Of a DNA stretch of 49,202 nucleotides, positions 8,676 to 16,894 are shown piece after piece. Below the pieces are notes generated by a model. That model saw nothing but the letters and a program-made list of their open reading frames with translations, was not told the DNA's origin and did not search any database. The number at the start of each line of letters is the position of its first letter. Position 1 is the stretch's first letter. The DNA comes from Bacteroidales bacterium (GTDB lineage: Bacteria > Bacteroidota > Bacteroidia > Bacteroidales > ML635J-15). A program made the translations under genes and the position numbers. Location of the stretch: contig JAISPG010000025.1 in assembly GCA_031275085.1 (NCBI GenBank), positions 1-49,202 on the forward strand. Reading direction: 5' to 3'.

Positions 8676-11600
8676 ATGAAAAAAATTTTACTGACCCTTA
8701 TTTTATTATCTACCCTGTTTGCGGCTGGCATAGGACAATCTGTTTATTATGTAGCCCCCGATGGCGACGACAGCAACAACGGTCTTACATGGACAACTGC
8801 AAAACAAACCGTGCAGGCGGCATTGGAAGTATCAACCGCTAATAACGGCGACGAAATTTGGGTAGCACAAGGCGGGTATATCCTAACTTCTCAATTAGAG
8901 ATGAAAGAAGGTGTAAATGTTTACGGCGGTTTTGCCGGTACCGAAACAAGCTTAGCTGAACGCCCAGAACTTACTTACGGCGAAACTGCCGCCGGGCAGG
9001 CTTCCATTTTAAATGCAAATGCCAGTGAAAGCAGTCAACGCCGTGTTCTTAACCAATCTTTTGCCTTTGCCACCGAAACTACCTGGGATGGTTTTGTATT
9101 GAAAAACGGATACACTAATAGTTCTGGCGGCGGAGCTTACCTTAAAGCAGGCGGAAAACTTAATAATTGTAATATTACCAATAATAGATCAGGATATGAT
9201 GGTGGCGGAGTATATTGTTATCAAGGTGGCACCTTAACCAATTGTAATATCAGCAATAATAATTGTAGTACTGATGGTGGTGGAGTATGTTGTATGGATG
9301 GCGGTACCTTAACCAATTGTAATATCATTAATAATACAGCAAATAATGATGGCGGTGGAGTAGCATTTTTTTCTGGCGTCGCTTTAACCAATTGTAATAT
9401 CAGCAATAATAGAGCAAGTTCTAGTGGTGGTGGAATATATTGTTATCAAGGTGGAATTTTTACCAATTGTAACATCAGTAACAATGCCGCTACAGGTCCT
9501 TCTTCTCATGGCGGTGGAGTATTGTTTTATCAGAGTGGCACTACTTTTATAAATTGTAATATAATTAATAATACTGCAAGTTATGGGGGTAGTGGAGTAT
9601 ATTGTGTTTTTGGCGTCAACACCATAAGCAATTGTATAATTTGGGGTAATGCTATTACATTATATCCTAATAATCCTTACCAAATACAAATGAATACAGG
9701 TGCTGCTATTGTTACATATAGTGCTATACAGGGGGGATATACAGGCGAAAATAATATAAATCTCGAAGTAGAAAACTTTGGAACAGATACAGATAAATTT
9801 TATCCGTTTTTTGCAAATCCTACTACATTTGCAGGTCCGGCAATCAATACTTCCGACAGTCTGGCTGTAGTAAATGCAGATTGGCAAATAATGAACGGGT
9901 CGGCTTGTGTCGATGTTGGAAACCCTGATACTACAGGGTTATATATTTCTAATATTGACATTGCAGGTAATTCACGTATTATGAACTGCAGGATAGATAT
10001 TGGAGCCTATGAGATGCAGGATGGCGGAAGGCTTCAAACACTTGATTTAGGCAACCTGCTGACTGATTTGAGATATGGCGGCGAAAGCATTGGTTTGCCT
10101 GGAGAAACTAATGAAGGTATTGCTATAATATATTCAAGCAGCGACGAAGGGATTGCAGCTATAAATGATAATACGCTTGAGATTATAAGTGGCGGAATAT
10201 TTCGATTAACAGTAACAGCTCCTGCAATAAACGGATATTGTGAGTATGCCCGAGTAATAGAAGTACAAATACAAAATGTACCCATAAGCACACCGGGACC
10301 CGTAATTTATGTAAAACCCAGAGATTCCGGTTCAGGCGATGGTTCTTCATGGGAAAATGCCACATCTAATATTCAAGCTGCATTAAATGCTTCTGAATTG
10401 GTAATTGGAGAAAAACCCAAAATTTGGGTAGCGCAAGGCGAATATATCCTAGCAGCCGAATTAATAATGAAAGAAGGCGTAAATGTTTACGGCGGATTTA
10501 TCGGTACCGAAACAAGCTTGACAGATCGGCCCGAACTTACTTACGGCGAAACAGCCAGTGGACAGGCCTCTATTTTAAATGCAAATGCCAGTGAAAGCAG
10601 TATGCGTTGTGTTCTTAATCAATCTATTGCCTTTACCACCGAAACTACATGGGATGGCTTTGTATTAAAAAACGGATATGCTGATAATGGTGGTGGAGCT
10701 TATCTTAGAGCAAGCGGAAAGCTTAATAATTGTATAATCAGTAATAATACAGCTTCAAATGGCGGTGGAGTATATTGTAATCAAGGAGGAATCTTAACCA
10801 ATTGTAATATTACCAACAATAGTGCCATAACTTATTCTGGTGGTGGAATATATTGTAATCAAGGAGGTACCATGACTAATTGTATTATTAGCAATAATAC
10901 ATCTAGCTATAGCGGCGGTGGAGTATATTGTTATTCTGGAAGTATCTTAAACAATTGTGAAATCAGCAATAATACATCACAGTATGGTGGTGGTGTATAT
11001 TGTTATTTTATCGATATTTTAACTAATTGTAATATCATTAATAATACAGCAAGTAGTTATGGCGGTGGAGTATTTTGTTCTTTTGGTGGTACATTAACCA
11101 ATTGTAATATTACAAACAATAGTACTACAGGTTCTAATGGCGGCGGAGTATATTGTTCTTCCGGCGGCACCTTAACCAATTGTATAATCTGGAGTAATAA
11201 AAAAGGGGAAGATTTTGAACAAATATATGTATATTCCGGACCTACTGTTGTTACATACTGTGCAGTACAAGACGGCTATACAGGAGATAGTAATATATCT
11301 CTCAATGCGGAAAACTCAGGAACAGATGAAAATAATTTTTATCCGTTTTTTGCAAATCCTACCACATTTGTGGGAGTAGCAACCAACTCTGCCGGCAGAC
11401 TGGCTATTGCTAATGCCGATTGGCGAATAACCGGAGAGTCGGCTTGTGTGAATATAGGAATTGCTGATACTACAGGTTTAAATATTCCTGATACTGACAT
11501 TGCAGGAAATCCGCGTATTGTAAACGACAGAATAGATATAGGAGTATATGAATATGATGGAATTACACTGTCTCAAACTATTACCTGGGAACAGACTTTC

Positions 11601-12356
11601 TATGGTTTTTATATAACTTCAGAACCTGTTGAATTAACTGCAACAGCAAGTAGCAGCTTAACCGTTAACTATATTTCAAGCAACGAAAATGTGGCGATAA
11701 TAATTAACGGAAACGAATTACAAATAATTGGGGCTGGTAGCGCCAATATAACAGCCGTACAACCGGGAAATGAAAATTATTTTCCGGCACAAAGCATTAC
11801 AAAAACAATAAATGTATTAAACAACGATGCAACTCTATCAAACCTTACCGTTTCAGAAGGAGTATTAGATCCTGAATTCGATCCGCAAACTTTTACTTAC
11901 ACCGTAAATGTTGAGCCCGAAGTTGAAACAATTGAGATTTCTGCAACACCAGGCGATTCAAATGCAACAATAAGCGAAGACAGCGACACTGGTACACAAA
12001 GTTTGGATTATGGAGAAAATATATTTTCAATTATGGTAACTGCCGAAGATGGAGAAACATCAGAAATTTACACAGTTAAAGTAGTTCGAGAAAATTATAG
12101 TATTGTAGAAAACATCAATGCTGCCAAAATAGAAGTTTATCCTAATCCTGCCAAAGAGCAATTGAAAATATCAATAGCAGATAATTCAAAAATAATAACA
12201 GTAGAAATATCGGACGTTCAGGGACAGCTGTTAAATACAATAAAACTAAACAATGATGAAACTATTGTAAACATATCCTCGCTACCGGCCGGAATATATT
12301 TTGTGAAAATAGTTACCGATAAAACTACAGAAATAAAGAAAATTATTATTCAGTAA
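8676..12356 (+). CDS. T9SS-secreted double beta-helix protein
   Basis: A 1226-aa secreted protein. Signal peptide at 1-20 (LLSTLFAAGIGQ). Module 1 (about 24-450) has a YYVAPDGDDSNNG start, an AGTETSL segment, and seven repeats of roughly 20 residues with GGGVYC...GGTLTNCNISNN, the pattern of a right-handed parallel beta-helix with an Asn ladder. A Big-like linker follows (about 450-535). Module 2 (about 538-960) repeats the whole layout with seven more GGG repeats. The C-terminus carries a Big-like and a cadherin-like beta-sandwich region (about 1050-1150) and a type A T9SS sorting domain (KIEVYPNPAKEQ...LPAGIYFVKI). It is probably exported across the outer membrane and surface-attached or released. 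The substrate or binding partner is unknown. Paralogue of the next gene. Confidence 0.88.
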   Translation: MKKILLTLILLSTLFAAGIGQSVYYVAPDGDDSNNGLTWTTAKQTVQAALEVSTANNGDEIWVAQGGYILTSQLEMKEGVNVYGGFAGTETSLAERPELTYGETAAGQASILNANASESSQRRVLNQSFAFATETTWDGFVLKNGYTNSSGGGAYLKAGGKLNNCNITNNRSGYDGGGVYCYQGGTLTNCNISNNNCSTDGGGVCCMDGGTLTNCNIINNTANNDGGGVAFFSGVALTNCNISNNRASSSGGGIYCYQGGIFTNCNISNNAATGPSSHGGGVLFYQSGTTFINCNIINNTASYGGSGVYCVFGVNTISNCIIWGNAITLYPNNPYQIQMNTGAAIVTYSAIQGGYTGENNINLEVENFGTDTDKFYPFFANPTTFAGPAINTSDSLAVVNADWQIMNGSACVDVGNPDTTGLYISNIDIAGNSRIMNCRIDIGAYEMQDGGRLQTLDLGNLLTDLRYGGESIGLPGETNEGIAIIYSSSDEGIAAINDNTLEIISGGIFRLTVTAPAINGYCEYARVIEVQIQNVPISTPGPVIYVKPRDSGSGDGSSWENATSNIQAALNASELVIGEKPKIWVAQGEYILAAELIMKEGVNVYGGFIGTETSLTDRPELTYGETASGQASILNANASESSMRCVLNQSIAFTTETTWDGFVLKNGYADNGGGAYLRASGKLNNCIISNNTASNGGGVYCNQGGILTNCNITNNSAITYSGGGIYCNQGGTMTNCIISNNTSSYSGGGVYCYSGSILNNCEISNNTSQYGGGVYCYFIDILTNCNIINNTASSYGGGVFCSFGGTLTNCNITNNSTTGSNGGGVYCSSGGTLTNCIIWSNKKGEDFEQIYVYSGPTVVTYCAVQDGYTGDSNISLNAENSGTDENNFYPFFANPTTFVGVATNSAGRLAIANADWRITGESACVNIGIADTTGLNIPDTDIAGNPRIVNDRIDIGVYEYDGITLSQTITWEQTFYGFYITSEPVELTATASSSLTVNYISSNENVAIIINGNELQIIGAGSANITAVQPGNENYFPAQSITKTINVLNNDATLSNLTVSEGVLDPEFDPQTFTYTVNVEPEVETIEISATPGDSNATISEDSDTGTQSLDYGENIFSIMVTAEDGETSEIYTVKVVRENYSIVENINAAKIEVYPNPAKEQLKISIADNSKIITVEISDVQGQLLNTIKLNNDETIVNISSLPAGIYFVKIVTDKTTEIKKIIIQ

Positions 12357-12389
12357 ACAAAAATTAATTAATTTTAATACTCGCTGTTT

Positions 12390-12622
12390 CTCCTGAAAAT
12401 CGCACTTCTACTATTGTCTGTACAGTGCGCTAAGTTCTGTAAACTCATAACTGCGGCGGCCATAAACGACATAATACGTTACGATTATACTAACCTAAGC
12501 AATTTTATAGTTTGTTTAACCTTTTGAATCATTAAATTTTTGAATGATATTTTTCACACAATAGTGAAAAAAACGTATATTTACAATATCAATTAAATTA
12601 TGAATTTCATATATACATTATT
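12390..12622 (+). promoter_or_regulatory. Upstream region of beta-helix gene 2 (duplicated copy B)
   Basis: Aligns along its length with 8423-8675. It starts with CTCCTGAAAA and ends with the same TTTACAATATCAATTAAAT and GAATTTCATATATA blocks before the ATG. About 20 bases are deleted relative to copy A (the CTATCTCCCGATAAA part). It shows that the duplication included regulatory DNA, so both genes are probably co-regulated. Confidence 0.7.
12550..12571. promoter_or_regulatory. Promoter palindrome, copy B (candidate operator)
   Basis: TTTTTCAC-ACAATA-GTGAAAAA, a perfect 8-bp inverted repeat with a 6-base spacer. The spacer is identical to copy A. Confidence 0.5.
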
Positions 12623-14659
12623 ATGAAAAAAATTTTACTGACTCTTATTTTATTATCTACCCTGTTTGCGGCTGGTATGGGACAACCTGTTTACTATGTA
12701 TCCCCCAATGGCAATGATAGCAACGACGGCACAAGCTGGGCAACTGCAAAAAAAAACGTGCAGGCGGCAGTGGATGCGGCAAGCTCCGGCAACCAGGTTT
12801 TTGTGAAGCAAGGCACCTATAACCTTAGTGCCCAATTAGAAATAAAAGAAGGTGTAAATGTTTACGGAGGTTTTGCCGGTACCGAAACAAGTTTAGCAGA
12901 ACGCCCAGAACTTACTTACGGTCAAACTGTCACAGGGCAGGCTTCTATTTTAAGTGCAAATGGAAGTATTAATAGTTATCGCCGTGTTCTTTATCAACAC
13001 TCTGTTTTTACCATAGAAACTACCTGGGATGGTTTTGTATTGAAAAACGGATATAGCGGTGGTGGTGGCGGAGCTTATATCACGACAGGCGTAACACTTA
13101 ATAATTGTAATATCAGAGATAATACAGCCTGGATGGGCGGCGGCGGAGTATATTGTGATTTGGGCGGTACCTTAAACAATTGTAATATTGTCAACAATAC
13201 TACTACAGGTTCTTATGGTAACGGCGGCGGAGTATATTGTTATAAAAGCTGTATCTTAAACAATTGTAATATCAGCAACAATAAAGCAACATATTCAGAT
13301 CGTCTTGGCGGCGGAGTTTACCTTAACGCTGGCGGAATACTTAACAATTGTAATATTAACAATAATACAGCAAGTCGGGGTGGCGGAATATGTTATGGTT
13401 ATGGTAGTACCTTAATTAATTGTAATATCAGCAACAATAAAGCAAATTCTTCCGGCGGCGGAATATATTGTTCTTCCGGCGGCACCTTAACCAATTGTAT
13501 AATCTGGGGTAATAAAAAAGGAGAAGATTTTGAACAAATATATGTATATTCCGGAATTCATATTGTTACATATTGTGCCGTGCAAGGTGGCTATACAGGA
13601 AATGAGAATATAACTCTTGAGGCAGACAACTCCGGAACAGATGAAAATAAGTTTTATCCGTTTTTTACAAATCCTACCACATTTGTGGGAGCAGCAACCA
13701 ATATGGCTATTGCCAATGCCGATTGGCGGATAACCGGTGAGTCAGCTTGTGTAAATACAGGAATTCCCGATACTACAGGTTTAAATATTCCTGATACTGA
13801 CATTGCAGGAAATCCACGTATTGTAAATGATAGAATCGATATAGGTGCATATGAACATGACGGAATTGCGCAGTCTCAGACTATTACATGGGAGCAAACA
13901 TTTACGGATTTCATAATAACTCCCGAACCTGTTGAATTAACTGCAACAGCAAGTAGCGGTTTAACTGTTAGCTATACTTCGAACAACGAAAATGTGGCAA
14001 TAATAATTAACGGAAACGAATTGCAAATTATTGGGGCCGGCAATGCTAATATAACAGCCGTGCAACCGGGAAATGAATATTATTCTCCGGCACAAAGCAT
14101 TACAAAAACAATAAATGTATTAAACAACGATGCAACTCTATCAAACCTTACCGTTTCAGAAGGAATATTAGATCCTGAATTCGATCCGCAAACTTTTATT
14201 TACACTGTAAATATTGAGCCCGAAATTGAAACAATTGAAATTTCTGCAACACCAGGCGATTCAAATGCAACAATCAGCGAAGACAGCGACACTGGTACAC
14301 AAAGTTTGGATTATGGAGAAAATATATTTTCAATTATGGTAACTGCCGAAGATGGAGAAGCAACAGAAACATATACAGTTAAAGTAGTTCGTGAAAACCA
14401 TAGTATTGTAGAAAATACCAATGTTGCCAAAATAGAAGTTTATCCTAATCCTGCCAAAGAGCAATTGAAAATATCAATAGCAGATAATTTAAAAATAATA
14501 ACAGTAGAAATATCAGATGTTCAGGGACAGTTGTTAAATACAATAAAACTAAACAATGATAAAACTATTGTAAACATATCCTCGCTACCGGCCGGAATAT
14601 ATTTTGTGAAAATAGTTACCGATAAAACTACAGAAATAAAGAAAATTATTGTTCAGTAA
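12623..14659 (+). CDS. T9SS-secreted single beta-helix protein, paralogue of preceding gene
   Basis: A 678-aa protein. Signal peptide nearly identical to its neighbour (LLSTLFAAGMGQ). One beta-helix module has six GGGVYC/NNCNISNN repeats, followed by the Big-like, cadherin-like and T9SS type A sorting regions. Its beginning resembles module 1 of the larger gene. The end of its helix (WGNKKGEDFEQIYVYSG, TYCAVQGGYTG) resembles module 2, as if a one-module form arose by recombination between modules or the two-module form arose by internal duplication. The last 700 bases are nearly identical at DNA level to those of the larger gene. Partner or substrate unknown; transported by T9SS. Confidence 0.88.
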   Translation: MKKILLTLILLSTLFAAGMGQPVYYVSPNGNDSNDGTSWATAKKNVQAAVDAASSGNQVFVKQGTYNLSAQLEIKEGVNVYGGFAGTETSLAERPELTYGQTVTGQASILSANGSINSYRRVLYQHSVFTIETTWDGFVLKNGYSGGGGGAYITTGVTLNNCNIRDNTAWMGGGGVYCDLGGTLNNCNIVNNTTTGSYGNGGGVYCYKSCILNNCNISNNKATYSDRLGGGVYLNAGGILNNCNINNNTASRGGGICYGYGSTLINCNISNNKANSSGGGIYCSSGGTLTNCIIWGNKKGEDFEQIYVYSGIHIVTYCAVQGGYTGNENITLEADNSGTDENKFYPFFTNPTTFVGAATNMAIANADWRITGESACVNTGIPDTTGLNIPDTDIAGNPRIVNDRIDIGAYEHDGIAQSQTITWEQTFTDFIITPEPVELTATASSGLTVSYTSNNENVAIIINGNELQIIGAGNANITAVQPGNEYYSPAQSITKTINVLNNDATLSNLTVSEGILDPEFDPQTFIYTVNIEPEIETIEISATPGDSNATISEDSDTGTQSLDYGENIFSIMVTAEDGEATETYTVKVVRENHSIVENTNVAKIEVYPNPAKEQLKISIADNLKIITVEISDVQGQLLNTIKLNNDKTIVNISSLPAGIYFVKIVTDKTTEIKKIIVQ

Positions 14660-14685
14660 ACAAAAATAAGATTACACACAAACTT

Positions 14686-14722
14686 GCAGCGGACTTTTTA
14701 TATTCAAGTTCGCTGCTTTTTT
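14686..14722 (+). terminator. Intrinsic terminator after beta-helix gene 2
   Basis: GCAGCGGAC, 13-base loop, GTTCGCTGC (one G-U pair), then TTTTTT. It lies 27 bases after the stop codon. Confidence 0.85.
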
Positions 14723-14936
14723 CTAAATAATCCAAGAGATTATTTAAGTTTATATTTTTAAAGTTTTTTGAATGAAAAAAATAAAACAAGTTTTTATTAT
14801 TCATTACCTCATCTATCAAACAAATTATCGACAAACTTACTCCTAACCTAATATTGTTGATAACATATTCAAATTAAAGCCCAACTACCTTTTTTAAAAA
14901 ATATATAATAATTATTTTCGCAAAAAAACTTTTATT

Positions 14937-15878
14937 ATGAGCATAAAAGAAGGACTTCTCTTATTTTTCAAAGGGATTGCAATGGGAGCAGCAGATGTCG
15001 TTCCCGGAGTATCGGGTGGTACAATTGCTTTTATTGCAGGAATTTATGAAAGACTTATACAAGCAATAAAAAGTATAAACCTATCCAATTTAAAATTATT
15101 TTTTACCGGACGATTCAAAGAATTCTGGAAAAATATTGACGGAACCTTTCTTGTTTGCCTTGTAGCCGGAATTGTTACAAGTCTTTTTTCCTTAGCCCAT
15201 GTAATGACTTATCTGCTTGATAATCATCCCATTTTAGTATGGTCATTCTTTTTCGGACTAATCCTTGCTTCTACTTTTTTTGTAGGTAGATCTGTAAAAT
15301 GGAACTGGAAAACTATCATAGCATTTCTTATATTTACAATAATAGCATTCTTTGTTACTTCACCCGGAAATTCTCCGCTAAATGCAGACAATTCTTACTG
15401 GTATATATTCCTTTGCGGGGCAATTGCTATTTGCGCAATGATATTACCGGGAATTTCCGGAAGTTTTATTTTGGTTTTACTGGGAGAATACTATTTTATA
15501 CTGGAAGCAGTAAAAACTTTTGATATTACAATTATTTTAATATTTGCTGCCGGAGCATTGATTGGGATTATAGGATTCTCAAATGTACTTTCATGGCTGT
15601 TCAAACATTTTGAAATGATTACATTAGCTTCGCTTACAGGTTTTATGTTCGGTTCCTTAAACAAAATATGGCCATGGAAAGAAACTTTAACAACTTTCAC
15701 AAATAGTGAAGGAATTGTAAAGCCTTTAACGGAAAAAAATATTTCTCCTGCACAGTTTGAAACATTAACAGGCGGTGATAATCAATTATTTATGGCTATA
15801 TTATACATGGTAATTGGTTTTATTCTAATTTTTGCTATTGAGTTTATTTCAATTAAATTAAAACAAATAAAAAAATAA
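14937..15878 (+). CDS. DUF368 membrane protein, probable polyprenyl-phosphate transporter
   Basis: A 313-aa polytopic membrane protein of the DUF368 family, of which members (PopT) have been implicated in recycling undecaprenyl phosphate to the cytoplasmic face for cell-wall and glycan synthesis. The two inverted half-repeats are visible: GAADVVPGVSGGTIAFIAGI near residue 17 and CAMILPGISGSFILVLLGEY near residue 162, the paired Pro-Gly-Ser-Gly re-entrant motifs of the family. About eight hydrophobic segments are present and the length is usual. It lies between the beta-helix locus and aroE, with 87 bases to aroE, which has its own -7 box. The function is known for the family and inferred here. 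Confidence 0.85.
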   Translation: MSIKEGLLLFFKGIAMGAADVVPGVSGGTIAFIAGIYERLIQAIKSINLSNLKLFFTGRFKEFWKNIDGTFLVCLVAGIVTSLFSLAHVMTYLLDNHPILVWSFFFGLILASTFFVGRSVKWNWKTIIAFLIFTIIAFFVTSPGNSPLNADNSYWYIFLCGAIAICAMILPGISGSFILVLLGEYYFILEAVKTFDITIILIFAAGALIGIIGFSNVLSWLFKHFEMITLASLTGFMFGSLNKIWPWKETLTTFTNSEGIVKPLTEKNISPAQFETLTGGDNQLFMAILYMVIGFILIFAIEFISIKLKQIKK

Positions 15879-15928
15879 CAAGTTATTAAGGCCAGTGAGT
15901 AATATTAAAATAATAATATCGTTTCCTT

Positions 15929-15956
15929 TTTGAAGGATAAAATATTTTTAGATTTG
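15929..15956 (+). promoter_or_regulatory. aroE promoter (-33/-7)
   Basis: TTTG at 15929-15932 and TAGATTTG at 15949-15956, matching TAnnTTTG, with a 16-base gap that is slightly short. The start codon follows 10 bases after the -7 box, implying a very short leader. Confidence 0.5.
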
Positions 15957-15965
15957 TAATATAAT

Positions 15966-16739
15966 ATGAAAGAATTCGGATTGATTGGTTATCCATTGGG
16001 ACATGCATATTCGCAAAAATATTTTGAAAATAAATTTAGAGAATCAGGAATTGAAGATGTTAAATACACATTATTTCCTATATCAGAGATAAATAAAATT
16101 ACAAATATAATATCCAGCCATAAAAACCTGTGCGGACTAAATGTCACTACTCCGTATAAAGAGCTTGTGATTCCTTATTTACATGATATGGACCCTTTGA
16201 TCATTAAATTGGGGACAGTCAATGTGATCAGTATAGACCGCGATAATGACTCATATACACTAAAAGGATATAATACAGATGTTTACGGACTGGAAAAAAC
16301 ATTTAAAGAACTGGATTTACCCGCCGGATGTAAAGCTTTAATACTCGGAAGCGGAGGTTCCGGAAAGACATGTGCATACGTTCTGGAAAAAATGAACATT
16401 CCTTATACAGTAGTATCCAGGAATCCATTAAGTCTTAAACAACTTGCCTATAACGACATAACCGAAGCAACTATAAAAAACCATAATTTAATTATTAATG
16501 CCAGCCCGGTAGGAATGTATCCTAATATCGGTAACTGTCCATATATTCCCTATAATTTTATTGGGGACGAACACACTTGTTTCGATCTCGTATATAATCC
16601 CGCAGAAACTTTATTCCTAAAAAAATGCTCTGATGCAGGTGCAAGAACGATGAACGGATTGACCATGTTGTATGAACAAGCTGACATGGCATGGAAAATC
16701 TGGAATAAGACAGAAAAAGAATGTTTATTAGAGATTTAA
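15966..16739 (+). CDS. aroE: Shikimate 5-dehydrogenase
   Basis: A 257-aa cytosolic enzyme of the shikimate pathway that reduces 3-dehydroshikimate to shikimate with NADPH. Visible motifs are the N-terminal substrate region GYPLGHAYS (residues 8-16), NVTTPYKE with catalytic Lys65, GYNTD with Asp105 (partner of the catalytic pair), a dinucleotide loop LGSGGSGKT, NASPVGMYP, and C-terminal NGLTMLYEQADMAWKIW. The first of the two shikimate-carboxylate serines (Ser14 in E. coli) is Ala14 here, while Ser16 is kept. The length is typical of Bacteroidota AroE. It ends at a strong bidirectional terminator. Confidence 0.93.
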   Translation: MKEFGLIGYPLGHAYSQKYFENKFRESGIEDVKYTLFPISEINKITNIISSHKNLCGLNVTTPYKELVIPYLHDMDPLIIKLGTVNVISIDRDNDSYTLKGYNTDVYGLEKTFKELDLPAGCKALILGSGGSGKTCAYVLEKMNIPYTVVSRNPLSLKQLAYNDITEATIKNHNLIINASPVGMYPNIGNCPYIPYNFIGDEHTCFDLVYNPAETLFLKKCSDAGARTMNGLTMLYEQADMAWKIWNKTEKECLLEI

Positions 16740-16749
16740 ATGATAAAAT

Positions 16750-16795
16750 AAATTACCCCGTTTTTAAAGAAAAAACTTTAAAAACGGGGTAATTT
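16750..16795. terminator. Bidirectional terminator between aroE and the DUF2723 gene
   Basis: AAATTACCCCGTTTTTAAAG (16750-16769), loop AAAAAA, and a perfect 20-bp complementary arm (16776-16795). It sits between convergent genes and has A/T tracts suited to both strands. Confidence 0.85.
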
Positions 16796-16894
16796 CAATG
16801 AAAAATCAAAATCTAATTCTCTGATTTTAATATTTTTAACGTTTAGCGGATCTGCTTACAGTTAATGATTTATAAACTTTAAACAGTTCCCTTT

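Noticed and set aside
8654..8842. 62-aa ORF overlapping the start of beta-helix gene 1
   Set aside because: Shadow frame; the beta-helix reading frame has a signal peptide and full domain support.
14646..14834. 62-aa minus-strand ORF after beta-helix gene 2
   Set aside because: Covers an intrinsic terminator and AT-rich DNA; no protein-like features.
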